From: Chaenocephalus aceratus
Taxonomy: Eukaryota > Chordata > Actinopteri > Perciformes > Channichthyidae
Direction: 5' to 3'
Assembly (NCBI GenBank): GCA_023974075.1
Contig: CM043808.1
Span: 20,854,136-20,918,135 of the forward strand
Length of the DNA: 64,000 nucleotides
Part shown: one piece after another, positions 24,470 to 36,344 of the stretch
Layout of the letters: each line of letters opens with the position of its first letter
How positions within the stretch are numbered: position 1 is the first letter of the stretch
Program-made: the position numbers and the translations under genes
The notes under the pieces: model-generated
The model's input: the letters and a program-made list of their open reading frames with translations, nothing else
The model's database searches: none
What the model was told of the DNA's origin: nothing

Positions 24470-26555
24470 TCTTGAGGTCTCGGAAAGGTGTCAAACAAAG
24501 TGTATTTCACTTTTGGAAACTGGCATTCAAAGTAAAAGGATCTTTTCCCTTTTTTAACATAACTGTGTAAAATCAATCAAAGGCAACACCATATATGCAT
24601 TTATAAAGAGAGTATGCACTGTTATACCTCTTTGCAGGATCTTTTGCATATTTCTCCTTCTATAACAGATCATCTTTGGAGGTCCTTCGCGTCTCTCAAT
24701 CTGAACTGCTTTTTACCTTCAAACACGGTTAGTATAAAGTGGTTTGTAGGGGAACAAATATTGTTCTTTTAAAAAACTTGTTGGAAATGATTAGGAAATC
24801 ACATCTATGACTGTTGTTCAATTGAGTCTTGTATACTGTCTCAAGACCTCATTGTCATGTTGCATGTGTGTGGCATACATTGTTTATTACATCTCGGCTG
24901 GTAGTGCGTGGGTGGGTGAGCAAGTTAGTGTGTTTGTATGTGTGTGTATATCAATGATGTGTGTACTTGGCATGTCACTGGGGCCAGGTGCAGGGCTGGG
25001 TTGTAATCACGAGTATGGGTTCTGCTCAGGATAAACAGGGTCTCGTTCTCATCTCTCCAGGGACCACCGTTTCCTGGTACTCTTTGTAATGGGAGGACAC
25101 AACTTAACAACAGCAGAGAAGATCAAACAGTGGTCGTTTGCTGAGTCAGGCTTAAGAAAAACCAGTTCACTCGAAAACATGCGTGACTGACGGAGGTAAA
25201 TTAACAGAACACCAAATCATGCAAAGCAGGTGTTGAAAGTGTCTTATGAACACTTCTGGAAGACTGGTTTTATGTTGGCATATAATAGTTTAGTTTGTGT
25301 TTGCTTTGTTCTTTTCAAATCTGGCAAGTGCAACGTGCCCTTTTTGAGGTTTTATAACCACCATATTTTTGTGTTTGTTTCTTTTGTCAATTGAGGACTG
25401 AGAAACCACGAGATATGATCTATGTGCCTTAACTTAATTTCAATCTTTCCACACATAAGTCTTTATTTTTCTCTCCAGAATTCCCCTTTCAGTCTGTGAT
25501 AATCTGCCACCCCGCCTTGCGGGGCAGGAAGCAGAGCAGCTCAGACATACTGTACGGTCCCTCGCGTCTGGGCCGGAACCAGGATGTGTTGCTAGGCGCG
25601 GGGATGATTGTGTCAGCACTTGCTGCTCCGCTTCGTTTCCTTACAGGTGATCTCCTGAATGGACAATGACAGATATACGTTTCCTGCTATTTTCCACTTC
25701 TGCAGGAGGGGATCAGAAAAACACGGTACTCTGTGACCACAGGGCCACCTCCGAAAGCAGTAAGCAGGCTCCCAAAGATAGCAGAGCTTCACACCGGGTG
25801 AGACAATGACACATTCAGCTTGTCAGCCATAAGACCCCGCGGTGACCCTGTGACCTCAGACTGGAGGCCGGTGTAGGGTTCAGTCAGTGGTGGCTACAGA
25901 TCTAGGAGGGGGGTGGATGATGAGGAAATATTGAGGAAGCCACTCTTGATTTCTGACGCGTTTGACAAACTTTGATGGGTGGAAGGTCGAGGAGGATGGT
26001 GTGGCAGGAGGTGGACGGGAGGGGGGGGCGGGCGATGGCGTGTGGCAGGATAACTGAGGTCGTTCTTTTGATTTATGATTTTTCAACTTTTTCTAGCTGT
26101 GGAGAGTATATGCACAGCACGGGAGGGGAAGGGGGAGAGTGGATGGGAAGTGAAGAAGGGATGCGGCGGGGAGTTGAAGTGGAGGGGTGGTCACGCTCTT
26201 TTGATTTATGACTGGGGTGATTAATGCCCAAGGATATTACCCCTTGGAAAAAAGTGGTGGCCCCTTGACTGAAGTTGTGTTTTGCTACATGTCTGACAGG
26301 CAGGAGCGATTTGGCCTCCTTTTGTTTCGTGACGACAATGTGAAGAGGGGTCACCGCTTGTTCACGAGACAGGAAATATCTTCTTGATGAATTTATAATG
26401 GGTATGAAGCAGTAGGATTACACTGGTTAATCCTATTAAGATAAACAATCATTGAAGAAAGACATCCCTTTCAATCACCAGTGCTAAAAAAGTCTTATTT
26501 TGTAATGTTGAGATCAGCAGTCATTATTCCTTAAGATTAGCACAAGTCATTGAAA
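24470..26555. other. Noncoding region, no gene recognised
   Basis: Unique sequence between two transposons. G-rich patches occur at 25905-26040 and 26110-26195, with a short repeated phrase (TCTTTTGATTTATGA) at about 26063 and 26199. No exon or RNA gene was identified. Confidence 0.5.
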
Positions 26556-27387
26556 TGACATTAACCTGTTAAGCCCCAAAGCCCTCCTTTTTATTTCACG
26601 ACACTGTGTCTCAGGGCATTTTAAGAACCTATTAATGTGTTATACCAGATTAATGGGAATAATCTCAGCTAACTGATGATATAAACCATTTTTACCAAAA
26701 AAAAACACAAGTCTCATAAGAAGCCTCTAAATGACCCCTGAGCGAAAAATGCTAACGCACTTTGGCACAGAACTCAAGATAAAAGATACCCTTATTACTT
26801 ATCGTAGCTGCACATACAAGATATCCGATTAAAGCTGAGGTTCCACAGATTATTTAGGTATATATCATCACTGAGTGTTCCGAATTCCCGACAGAGGAAG
26901 CAAACACAGACATCACAACACGTACCTTTACGTAGCTTTTACGGGAGATCGTCTCACCGTAGCTGATCAAAAGACGTGTTCAATGGCATTAAAACGAGAA
27001 AAAACGCGGCTGAATCGGTTAATCCATAGGTTGATAATGTTTCTGTGGAATATTTTTTTTAATTTATAATCCATAATTCCATTTTTATGTAAAAATCGGA
27101 GAGTAAAAATTAGCTGCTAATGGTAGCCACCAGAGTTATCGCAGCTTCCGGTTTTGGCTATGCGTCAGTCTCACACACACACACATTACCAAATAAGGAG
27201 TATGTGGGAGTTCCCCTCGATTCCATTGGCTCTGACGGTTAGAAAGAGATGTCAATCAGCAAAATCGAGCAAGGGGGGCCAGAGATAGGTCAAATCCACC
27301 CAAATGACCCCAGAAGTGTTTTTCTTTTGCTAAATCTCTCTAAAAAGGACACATTTCACTTGTTTTGCATCAATCTTGATACAGGGT

Positions 27388-28704
27388 CAGGGTCGGCTCT
27401 AGAACAAATCGAATGGGGGGAAATCATTTACCAAGGGGGGGGCACACACTGCCGTCAACAACCAACACACAAACACCAACGCAACTTCAATTTAAAAAAA
27501 CATGCTGTAAAGTCTATTGTCTTTCACATTGCAGGAGTGTAGTGCTTTTTATAGTGCACCTATGACTTGTGCATACATGCACGGTTGTGGCACGACCATC
27601 AAAACAGAAACATATGGACATAGGCCACCATATAAAAAGTGTGCAAATGTATTTCGTATCCTATCCATGTGAACATGTTTTAGGTGGGGGTGGACCTATG
27701 GACCTAACCTCCTCTAGGAGGGTCTGGGGGCATGCTCCCCCGGGAAGATTTTTTAAAATATTGAAGTTAAATGCATCAATCTGGTGCACTTTGAGAGCTA
27801 AATGAAGAGATCTATGGATAGCCTACATCTCTCAGCATCCATATGAAACAGAACTGTACACAGATTTACTTTTTCTTCATGGATATTTTACTAATCACTC
27901 CCCTTTTAAACTGTATTCTTGTGTTACTGTCATATAGTATTTCATACCCGTTTTTCATTGATTCTCTTATTTTTTTAATAACTATAGTATAGGCTAATGA
28001 TCATATAAATGTGTTCCTCGCAAATACTTGTTTACATAAATGGTGACCAAACCGTTTGAGACCCACTGAGATAACTTACACTAAAGTGAACTATCTAAAC
28101 ACTGAGAGAGTCCTTACCTCACTGAGCTGAGGTTATACGATCCTCTCAGTCTGACAGGAGAGGACTCTCCTCCACCTTGGTGTAGAAATAGCTCTTTTAT
28201 ATCCGTTAGCATAGCTAGCTAACCAGATGCTAACAACAACATTCCACATTACCGCTCGCGCACTCACAAAATGCGATCGTGCCACACACACAGAGCCGAG
28301 CTTAAATGAAACACAGAGACCCAGAAGTAGGCTACTTGTACTGTATATCATATTATTTTCGATGGCTTTACTGTATAATCAGTGTAACAGATGAACAGAT
28401 CGCCACAGGGCTTTCATCTAAACACACAGCCACGTAATGATAACAAAACAAAAGTCGGGGGTCATTGGTCAAGCACACACCAATCAGAGAGCAGCAGTGA
28501 GCACACCTCAGGCTGTTTTATATTTGTATTCTTTATTTCTGATGTATTTCACACAAAAAACCTTTAGTGGAAACGTTTTCACTTATATGATTAAAAAAAA
28601 AAAAAACCGGCAAAGTGGCAAGGCTTGCCCACCCTGCGTTGGGGGGGCACAGTGGCTCATTTGGGGGGGCATGGCCCGCGAATGACTCCCCATGACGCCG
28701 ACCC
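27388..28704. mobile_element. hAT-like non-autonomous element nested in the piggyBac-like element
   Basis: The left side begins CAGGGTCGGCTCTAGAAC and the right side ends GACGCCGACCC, giving short complementary ends (GGGTCGGC / GCCGACCC). The internal G-rich text near both ends (AATGGGGGG, GGGGGGGCACAGTGG, GGGGGGCATGGCC) is characteristic of a common group of fish hAT-derived repeats. It shares a ~220 bp block (27686-27909) with the hAT element at 53.1-54.6 kb. No clear 8 bp target duplication was found, so the exact borders are approximate. No transposase is present. Confidence 0.45.
27686..27909 (+). repeat. Shared repeat block, copy A
   Basis: Starting GGTGGGGGTGGACCTA and running through GGGGGCATGCTCCCCCGGGA to CCCCTTTTAA, this block matches 53202-53438 in the same orientation with modest divergence and a ~25-base internal duplication difference. 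It is presumably a conserved subterminal part of related hAT elements. Confidence 0.8.
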
Positions 28705-30313
28705 ATACTTATTATATGTTGTAGTTTGGATTCCTAAAGCTTTTAGTCTACCATCCCATCATACAAGGGTGGTTTTCACTATAAGTAATTTTTTTTTTTT
28801 GGACGGACACAATCATTTAAATTTTTTTACTGTGTTCAATCTGAATTTACTTTAAAATAAAAACATCTATATTGATTCTGACACGTCTACATCCAACTCA
28901 CTCTCCTTGCTTTGGGAAAAAAGATTATTAATTTAAGCCTTTTTGAAGGGAAGATATGGTCATTTGTTCTGGGAATGTCATTTTCGAGCCCGAGACCTGA
29001 AAAACAGGCTCGGGGCTTAACAGGTTGCACCACACACACAGCTAAACTGTTTTCTATATAAAACAGTTTCCTCTCATTCACAGTCTGTAAACACTGCAGC
29101 TTCAGAGCTAGACAGTCCGTCGACAGTCTGAAATACACACAATGCAACAAATCTTAGGATTTTATTGTCTTACTATGATAACCATGATACTTATCTCTCT
29201 ATGTAGTGCCACAGTTTAAGTTCAGCTGTGTTGTGGGAACTTTTCTGAATTAGTTGAACCTTTGTCAGATTTAGATATTCATAGTCGCTGTAGAATCATT
29301 TTCTGTCTTTGTTTTATGTGCATGTTTTTGAGTACTTATCCCCTGCAGCAGCAGAAAACACACACACAACCACACAACAGTGACAGGAAACACTGAGGTC
29401 AGCCATGGTCTGCTACCTCTGCTCAGCCATCTTGTTTTTAAAAGACATAAATCACACAAATCCACCGGTTCCTCTCCTCTTCAAAGGCCTTTGTTCTACA
29501 GCCTCGGCACAGAGGTTATCAGCAGGGCAGCGGCAATAGTGTGTATAATAGACGTACTTACACTGCTTGATAAGAAGCATTGAGAGTCTGTGCATCTCAC
29601 TTCAGACTGTCAATACAACCGAGGAATCAGTGTGTTTTTTCAGGCATTGAATTATATCGCATCAATGTGACAGCGGCACCATTTTTCGACACAGACTTGT
29701 CTGCCAATATCATCCGCGGAAGAATTGTTTGTGTTCCTGTCTGTGGGTTGCTACGAATGACCCTGTCGGCTTGATTAAATGTCTCCGTGCGGCAGGTTTC
29801 AGCGCCATCATCCCGAGCTGGATCAGAAGGTTATACAAGCAGCCGCGTACAGTAGATATTGATGTCGTCAATAAAAGTGTCTTGGAGTAATGTCGGCTGA
29901 CTAGACGCTCCAAGGTTAAACGGTGTTAAGCACACCTTCTCCTCCTCGTTAGACACTGTTTGTCTCAGTGTCAATCACGCCATATGTCAGCCTCTTTTAT
30001 GTTTGCTTGTTCACTTGCAATGATCACTTTTCTTGCTCCCGCCGCTTTATGCCCTACTCTTCACTACAACATCTAATCGTAGGTCACCCTCACGGTACTG
30101 CGCATGTTGAACCAAGGAGCGCAGTGGGGAGGAGGGGTTGTGTCGGGGGCATCGGCTATCGCTAATCACTAACACTATGGCTAACGGTAGCGCTGTGGAA
30201 GCAGTAGCCTTGCAGCCGTGTGATCTCCAGCTAACCTTGCCCACGGGCCTCTTTTGTCTGCACGCCGCACACGGCTGGCTCCATCCTCTCTGTTATTGAG
30301 CGGGTTGGATGGA

Positions 30314-30330
30314 GGGGGGGGGGGGGGGGG
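30314..30330. repeat. G17 homopolymer
   Basis: Seventeen consecutive G residues (GGATGGA precedes). The length may be uncertain from sequencing. Confidence 0.9.
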
Positions 30331-33169
30331 CGAATCAATGGCAAATCGCTGGCACGGTTCTCAGGACAGTGACCGCAGCCCAGTCTGTTGGCCCCCTTTT
30401 GCATCCCCTTCCACTGAACTCTTCCATTTCTCCTGCCTCCCTCAAACCGGTCCTCCACCCCTCAGTCACAGCACCCCCCCACCCCAACCCCTCCTGTCTG
30501 ATTGACACTTGAAAGGTGGCCGAGGACGGGGCCGGAGGCGATGTTCCACGCTCTGGAACCCTCCGTGCAGGGGAACAGCTGGTGACATCTGCAGAGAGGC
30601 CCACAAAAGGCAGTTGAAAGCGTGCAATCGCGCCCCCTCCTTCTCTTCTTCCCTTGTCTCCCTCACTCTCTTCTTCTCTGTCTCCCCCTCTCACCCTCTA
30701 CCTCTCTAACCCAGCTCGTTCTTTCTCTTTCATTCTCTCTGCTCCTGTCTCCCCCTCTCTCTCTGCCTCAGATGTCCCCTCTATCTCCTAAGAGCTGGCG
30801 CGTTTGTCTAAAACAGTGATACAGGCACCCAAGCGCCTTTGAAATGCACGCTTTAAAGTTGAAGAGCTTACGCCAGAGCATGTGTGTCTGAGCAAAGGGA
30901 AAGGGGGGGGACTGAGAGAAAAAGAGGGGAACGCCTGTATGTAGTACAACAGCAAAACACTTCTCTCCCTTTAAAATAAACTCCCTCCAGTCATCTCATT
31001 TATTTATCTGTGTGCTTCTTCACTGAGAATTCACCCAGTGTCTCTGTGTTTGATCTTCTTACATGGAAAACTATCGGCTGTATTGATATCCACATGCACA
31101 CGCCCAGTTAAAAGCTGCCTTTTAAGAGGCCCCATTGTCCCTGTTCAATGGCATTACCCCAGCTCAGCTCACAGTGAGTGCTTGGGAAGCGGAAGGGGGT
31201 ATCGACTCCCGTTAAAAGAATCTAAACGCGTTCACTGACGAGACACACATCGCCCACAGGAATGTCAAACTTCCGACCCATTCCCCGCTCCCTCCCTCTC
31301 CATCTTTCTCTCTCATCACTCCATTTCTCTGTCCTAGAGTCAAAGGCTAACTCTGTGCTTTCTGTCCTCTAGTGAGTTTTTTTGAGAATGGAGGCGATCC
31401 TTTAAAAATGTAGGTATAAACGTTTTGGATTTCGCATAGTGGCTGCGATATGCGTTGAAATAACTTAGAGTATTGTGTAGATGTTCTCCCTATCATCCAT
31501 ACAGATTCCTGGCTATTCCATCTGGCCACACCTCACACTTCCGGCCTCCTCCTCCTCCCTCCATCTCCACCTCTTCCCCTCCTGTAAGAATGCAAAGGAG
31601 AGGTCAAAAGGTTGGCGTGCTCCGGGTATCAATATTTCAGAGCTGTGTGAATCCCTCCTTTCAGGGAGCCGGGCTCGCTGACTGAAGGTATCTTCAGGAC
31701 CCAGGGGCCGGCTGACGGATGAGCACAAAGCACCCGTCAAGCCCTGAGCAGCGCCGCAGCTCGCACAGTCCGCGTTACCTGTGTGTTTGTGTGCGTGTGA
31801 GCGTGTGTTGTGTGTGTGTAAGCGGAAGGCTCGGGCAGCTCCCCTGCGGTCTCCTTTGTTGGGCTAACCTGCTGTCTGAATGGAGTGGGAGCTGTGAGTG
31901 ACAGAGGAAAGTGTAGCTGGCGGTAAAGTGAGATATTGACCTCTCAATCGCCATTGAGGGTAAGCGGGGGGAGTAAAGCGGTCAGCGCTTGTGTGTGAAT
32001 ATACAGCATGCGTCTGCGAAAGGTGCGCAGGGCCTATAAATAAGATTGTCGGTCAAGGAACTAGGAAGTGTAGGTTTCTTTGAATGGTGTGTGTACTCCG
32101 AAGCTGAGTGTTTGAAAGTGAACTGCTCCTGTCAGGTGAAGTGACGGTGCTCTCAGCTAGCTGGCCTAGCCGCACAGTAACATGAAACAAGATTCCCCCC
32201 AATGATAATATTCAGTTTCAGCTCTGCCAGCGCGTCCTGTCTGCCCCTGTCCAGAGCCCCTCCAAGACAAAGGGGGAAGGAGCCTGGCGGGGGAACAGTA
32301 GCTTCTTGTTATATGACATGTGGTAACATGAACTCCTTGGAAGACTTCTCCTGTCATCCCGGCCTGAGGTCCTCTTTATTCCACAGGCAGGGGATGTGGA
32401 GGTCACGACCTCCCGGACAGATTATATTGGAACATGCCACGCTGTGTTGAAACTGACTTGAATAAGTTTATTGGCTAAGCCGGTGACGGCCCTTTGTGAG
32501 GACTCCCTTGGGAGGCTGAATACAGATTAGTCCATGGATTGACTATTCATATCAGATTGTACTCAGCCAGAGTTTTATCTCGCATCACACCTCTCACCGT
32601 CTTTACTTTAGCATGAGGAATTCTCGTATTGAGGGTGAAAATGATGTGATTTCAAATCCTGTTTGTGGATTTTTATTTTACAAACTCGTCTTTATTTTAA
32701 CATAGCGCTGAATTTTTGTATTTTCCCTTTAAGTTTTCATGTGATGAAGACTTGATTCGCCAGGGTAACAAGATGCATAGCATTTCATCAGTACCATACT
32801 GTCAACCTCTAAGTATTCCCTTTAAGGGAAAAATGATTAAAACAGTATGGATAATTCAGTGCAAGTCTAAATGAACTATTTTCATTTATATAAAAGTGAC
32901 AATATAGTGATTTTCTATTGTGTCAAATATAAAAATATTCCTGTAGCAGCTATTATGTGTAATGAATAAGTTATTACTGGTACCTGTTTGAGTCATGTTA
33001 AGAATTCCTCGAGCAATACTCAATTTGCTGATGCCCCCTCTATCTTCTTTTCCAAAAAAAGTTAAACTTTTAGCAACAATTAAACTAAAGCAGCTTTGTT
33101 TAAAACAAACAAAACAGGCATTACTTTTCATTGCTTACTCCTGAGGTCCTTGAAAGCGTTATAAAATGT

Positions 33170-33230
33170 GACACTTTTTTCTCCTAAAAGTGTCAGTGAC
33201 ACTTTTTTCTCCTAAAGGTGTCAGTGACAC
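33170..33230. repeat. 28 bp tandem duplication with internal dyad
   Basis: The 28-base unit beginning GACACTTTTTTCTCCTAAAA is repeated twice (33170-33197, 33198-33225) with one change, followed by the start of a third. Each unit carries GACACTTTT...AAAAGTGTC-type dyad symmetry. Confidence 0.85.
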
Positions 33231-34239
33231 TTGGCCTTTGACAGAACTCTGCTATTTTTAAAGTCTTGTTTGTTGCACTATTAATATTCTCACTCTGTAG
33301 TCCATGGCAGGGTTGAAAGGCGCACGCCGCGGTGCAGGAGATGACAAGTCTGCTGTGGCACTGAGCGAGCCAAGAGAGTGACAGCAACGCGGCCGCTCGC
33401 TCTTGTTAACGAAATAAATAAATGTGCTCTGAAAAGCCAATAAGCGGCAGGCGGGAAGCGGACGGAGCCAAGGATCACTGCGTCAAAAACAACCGCTTCA
33501 GCCATTAATCTCTCTAACTCTCTTCCCCCCCTCTCACTTTCTCTCTCTCTCTCCTCTGAGAGAATTACTGCCATAGATGTATAATTCACGGTGGTTTGGC
33601 TTTAGAAGGCAGCGGTTCTGTTGGAAAACACGGTGACAGCCAAGTTAGCGCACCCTCTCATTCAACTCAGCCACCTGTTCACAGGGGAGGGGGCAGAGAG
33701 ATACGCTTGATTTATATTTCATCTTTCCTCCCAGTCTAATGACTTTGTTTCGCAGTCGGGGCTGGAAATCGTCTCATGTATTAAAGATGACAACTTAAAG
33801 GAATCCTAAAACCCTGACATGATTGAGCACTTAGGCAGACACTTTCGGGTGTAGTTTAGATTGCTTGTATCAAGTTTAACTTGTCAGCTTTCTATTCCCA
33901 AGACCAACTCATCATTTCAAGTCCAATCAGTGTCAGCAAGTTTCAAAGAATGGAAAAACTTTATGCAAGCATGTGTATTAACCTCCGATTGTCCTTTTGG
34001 TAGCATTCCCAGTCCTTCTCCCAATAGAAGTTAAATTCAAACAATATATTTTCTCAATAATAAGGCCTGAGCATATTTTTATGATGAAACCTGTGTGTTT
34101 GTTTGTGCATGTACCTGTGTCACTGAAGCCATACACGTGCATGCCCGCGTCAGGGCCATTTATTAGCATGGCGTAATTTTTGGAGGTGAGGAGGAATAAC
34201 AAGTTAGGGCTTTGGCAGCCGAACGCTCTCGCCCATCTG

Positions 34240-34520
34240 CGCAGCGCCGGCATCAGTCTCAGGGTTTCCTCGCCGATGATGAGGGCTGTCAGGGGCTTTT
34301 TAACCTCCTAACTGCTGCTCCCCACCGGCCCTAATCACACATTAATGACATCAGGAGGACCCCGGGGCTGGCCGCGTTGCTGCCTGCGCAGACAGAGTAC
34401 TGATGAAGAGGGCAATTACCGACCAGCAAATAGCATAACCTCCACTGATCTGTACAGGGGTTATGGGCTATTAGCAGGCAGGTTACGCTTAAAAGATACA
34501 GCACAGGCTTAAGGAAGGAT
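34240..34520. promoter_or_regulatory. Candidate conserved noncoding element
   Basis: A balanced-composition, non-repetitive block rich in homeodomain-like cores (ACATTAATGACATC, GGCAATTACC). It also contains CTGATGA-type motifs. It stands out from the low-complexity surroundings and has no open frame. This is texture only; conservation was not tested. Confidence 0.2.
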
Positions 34521-34737
34521 CTGGTGCAGAGAGTAATTGGTGAGGTGTGTGTGTGTCAACGCATGTGTGTGTGAGTCAACGCATGTGTGTGTTGAAGAGT
34601 TTTATTCTGACTGAAATTAAGTTTTAAGTCAATGTCCTTTTTTTTGGATCTGTGGCCAAAGTTTCACCTCTGCATAGTGTGATTACTATGCAGAAGGAGA
34701 AAGCAGTGTGACAACTATGTCATTAAAATGTCTTTGA

Positions 34738-34740
<3 letters not shown>

Positions 34741-34779
<39 letters not shown>
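34741..34779. repeat. (CA)n microsatellite
   Basis: About 39 bases of uninterrupted CA dinucleotides. Confidence 0.95.
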
Positions 34780-34783
<4 letters not shown>

Positions 34784-34789
34784 CCCTTC

Positions 34790-35780
34790 ACACACTCACG
34801 CTGCGCTCTCAATCCTGTCCGTTTCCTTGCTCGGAGATGAGTGAGAGTGTGTGTATGAAATATTAACAGGCCATTTGCTCCTCTGCTCCTCTGTTTGAGA
34901 GCTGGATGTTGGCCCTGTGTTTCTGGTCCCTCTTTGAGGCCATCTGTTGGGTACGGGCACCAGGGAGGTTTCCGGGAGGGGGCCCTATCACCCAGGCAGG
35001 GCCAGCCCAGAAAGCAGCACCGCCCTGGGGATCGATACACCCGACCTGCTGGGTGACGGAGCATCAAAGCCCTCCAACCTGCCAGATCACTGTACATGCT
35101 ACGAGGACTACGGATATGTAAACGCTGCTGCTTATTATCGGGCCCCCGGGGAGCCGTCGCAGTCTTTGTGCCACTTCTGAGGGGCTTTTCAGTGCAGTTT
35201 ATGTGCTATTTATGTTAACCTTTGAGGAACGGCGGTTTGGTAACAGAGCCATTGACATAATGCCCAGATTCCCTTTGGAGAGTTTTTCTGTTTCTTTAAG
35301 GGCTGCTTTGCTTGTTTGAAAAAACTAACTTCAAAATCATTTGTCTTTCTCTTCTGAAACATTTATTTAAAACCCTGAATTGTGGCAAGCCTGGAAAACC
35401 AGCATACAAATTATCTACAAAAAATGCAGCACCCCCAGCTTTTTTCTTACAACTGGTATTAAATGAACATTGGATCACAAAGGCGTGTCAATAACTATTG
35501 CCACTTTGCTTTCTTCCCCATTCAGTAATTGTTGCATTTCATGGAGACACTTCCCTCTCATGACATCGATCAAATATGCTTTGGAGCAAGTATTTACAAT
35601 GAGTATGTGTGTGTTGGTTTGTGTGAGTGTGTGAGTGTTTGTTGACATTTGATGTCCTGGTTTTGGGTAATGAATTTGTCCCTGGCAGAGAGAGGGGCTG
35701 GGCCAGAGGCGGTCTTATGAGGCCCCTGGGTTAAGGAGGCTGCATTAGCCCACTGCTAACTGATTACTGATCAGACAGCT
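34790..35780. other. Noncoding region, no gene recognised
   Basis: GC-richer unique sequence (34900-35170) with overlapping open frames in several phases but no recognisable domain or consistent splice signals, followed by AT-rich DNA. Confidence 0.45.
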
Positions 35781-35782
35781 GG

Positions 35783-35783
<1 letters not shown>

Positions 35784-35825
<42 letters not shown>
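35784..35825. repeat. (CA)n microsatellite
   Basis: CA array preceded by TACACATA and followed by CGCCTGTG. Confidence 0.93.
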
Positions 35826-35827
<2 letters not shown>

Positions 35828-36264
35828 CTGTGTGCATACATATGTGCAAACACACATACATGCCTGTGCAATTGCAATCACAACTGTGCTATTACCGTAA
35901 TTAAAAGCTCCTGAAATTAAAATGCACTAATGTAAATGGTCCGAAGCAAACAATGAAAAGTAATTTCATGAGACTTCAAGACACTCTGGTGTATCTCTTT
36001 AGGAAGTGATGCTGGTAAAATAGATTTTACGCTGTTTTTAGAATTAATTTACTTACTTGTACTGGCATTAAATGCATCAGATGACCTAAATAAGCCCTGC
36101 AACATAGAGCGAAGATTAGATTTGTAAGATAAAGAGATGGATTAGCATTAGCATGAGGGTATCATTTGTATGCTCATCTGCATTCCAGACCAACACTGGC
36201 CTTTTCTCAGGCAGGACTCACACATAGATTCTGTTTTAGCCCAAAAGCATGCATGCACACAATA

Positions 36265-36273
36265 TCTACACAC

Positions 36274-36341
<68 letters not shown>
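36265..36341. repeat. (CA)n microsatellite
   Basis: CA dinucleotides with two CCA interruptions at the left end, then a pure run at 36281-36341. Confidence 0.95.

Positions 36342-36344
<3 letters not shown>

Larger units (their letters stand above)
26561..29028. mobile_element. piggyBac-like non-autonomous element, interrupted by a hAT-like element
   Basis: A perfect 15 bp inverted terminal repeat AACCTGTTAAGCCCC lies at 26563-26577 and as reverse complement at 29012-29026. On the left the repeat follows TTAA (26561-26564), the target site used by piggyBac transposases; the right flank reads TTGC, so that copy of TTAA would have mutated. No transposase frame is visible. The interior is AT-rich with no coding content apart from the nested element at 27388-28704. 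TIR identity is seen directly; the superfamily is inferred from TTAA and the CCTG terminal sequence. Confidence 0.55.
29030..34240. other. Noncoding region, no gene recognised
   Basis: Mixed unique sequence with a G17 run at 30314-30330 and pyrimidine-rich stretches at about 30640-30780 and 33510-33555. Short open frames overlap the skewed tracts. No exon, RNA gene or transposon end could be supported. Confidence 0.5.
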
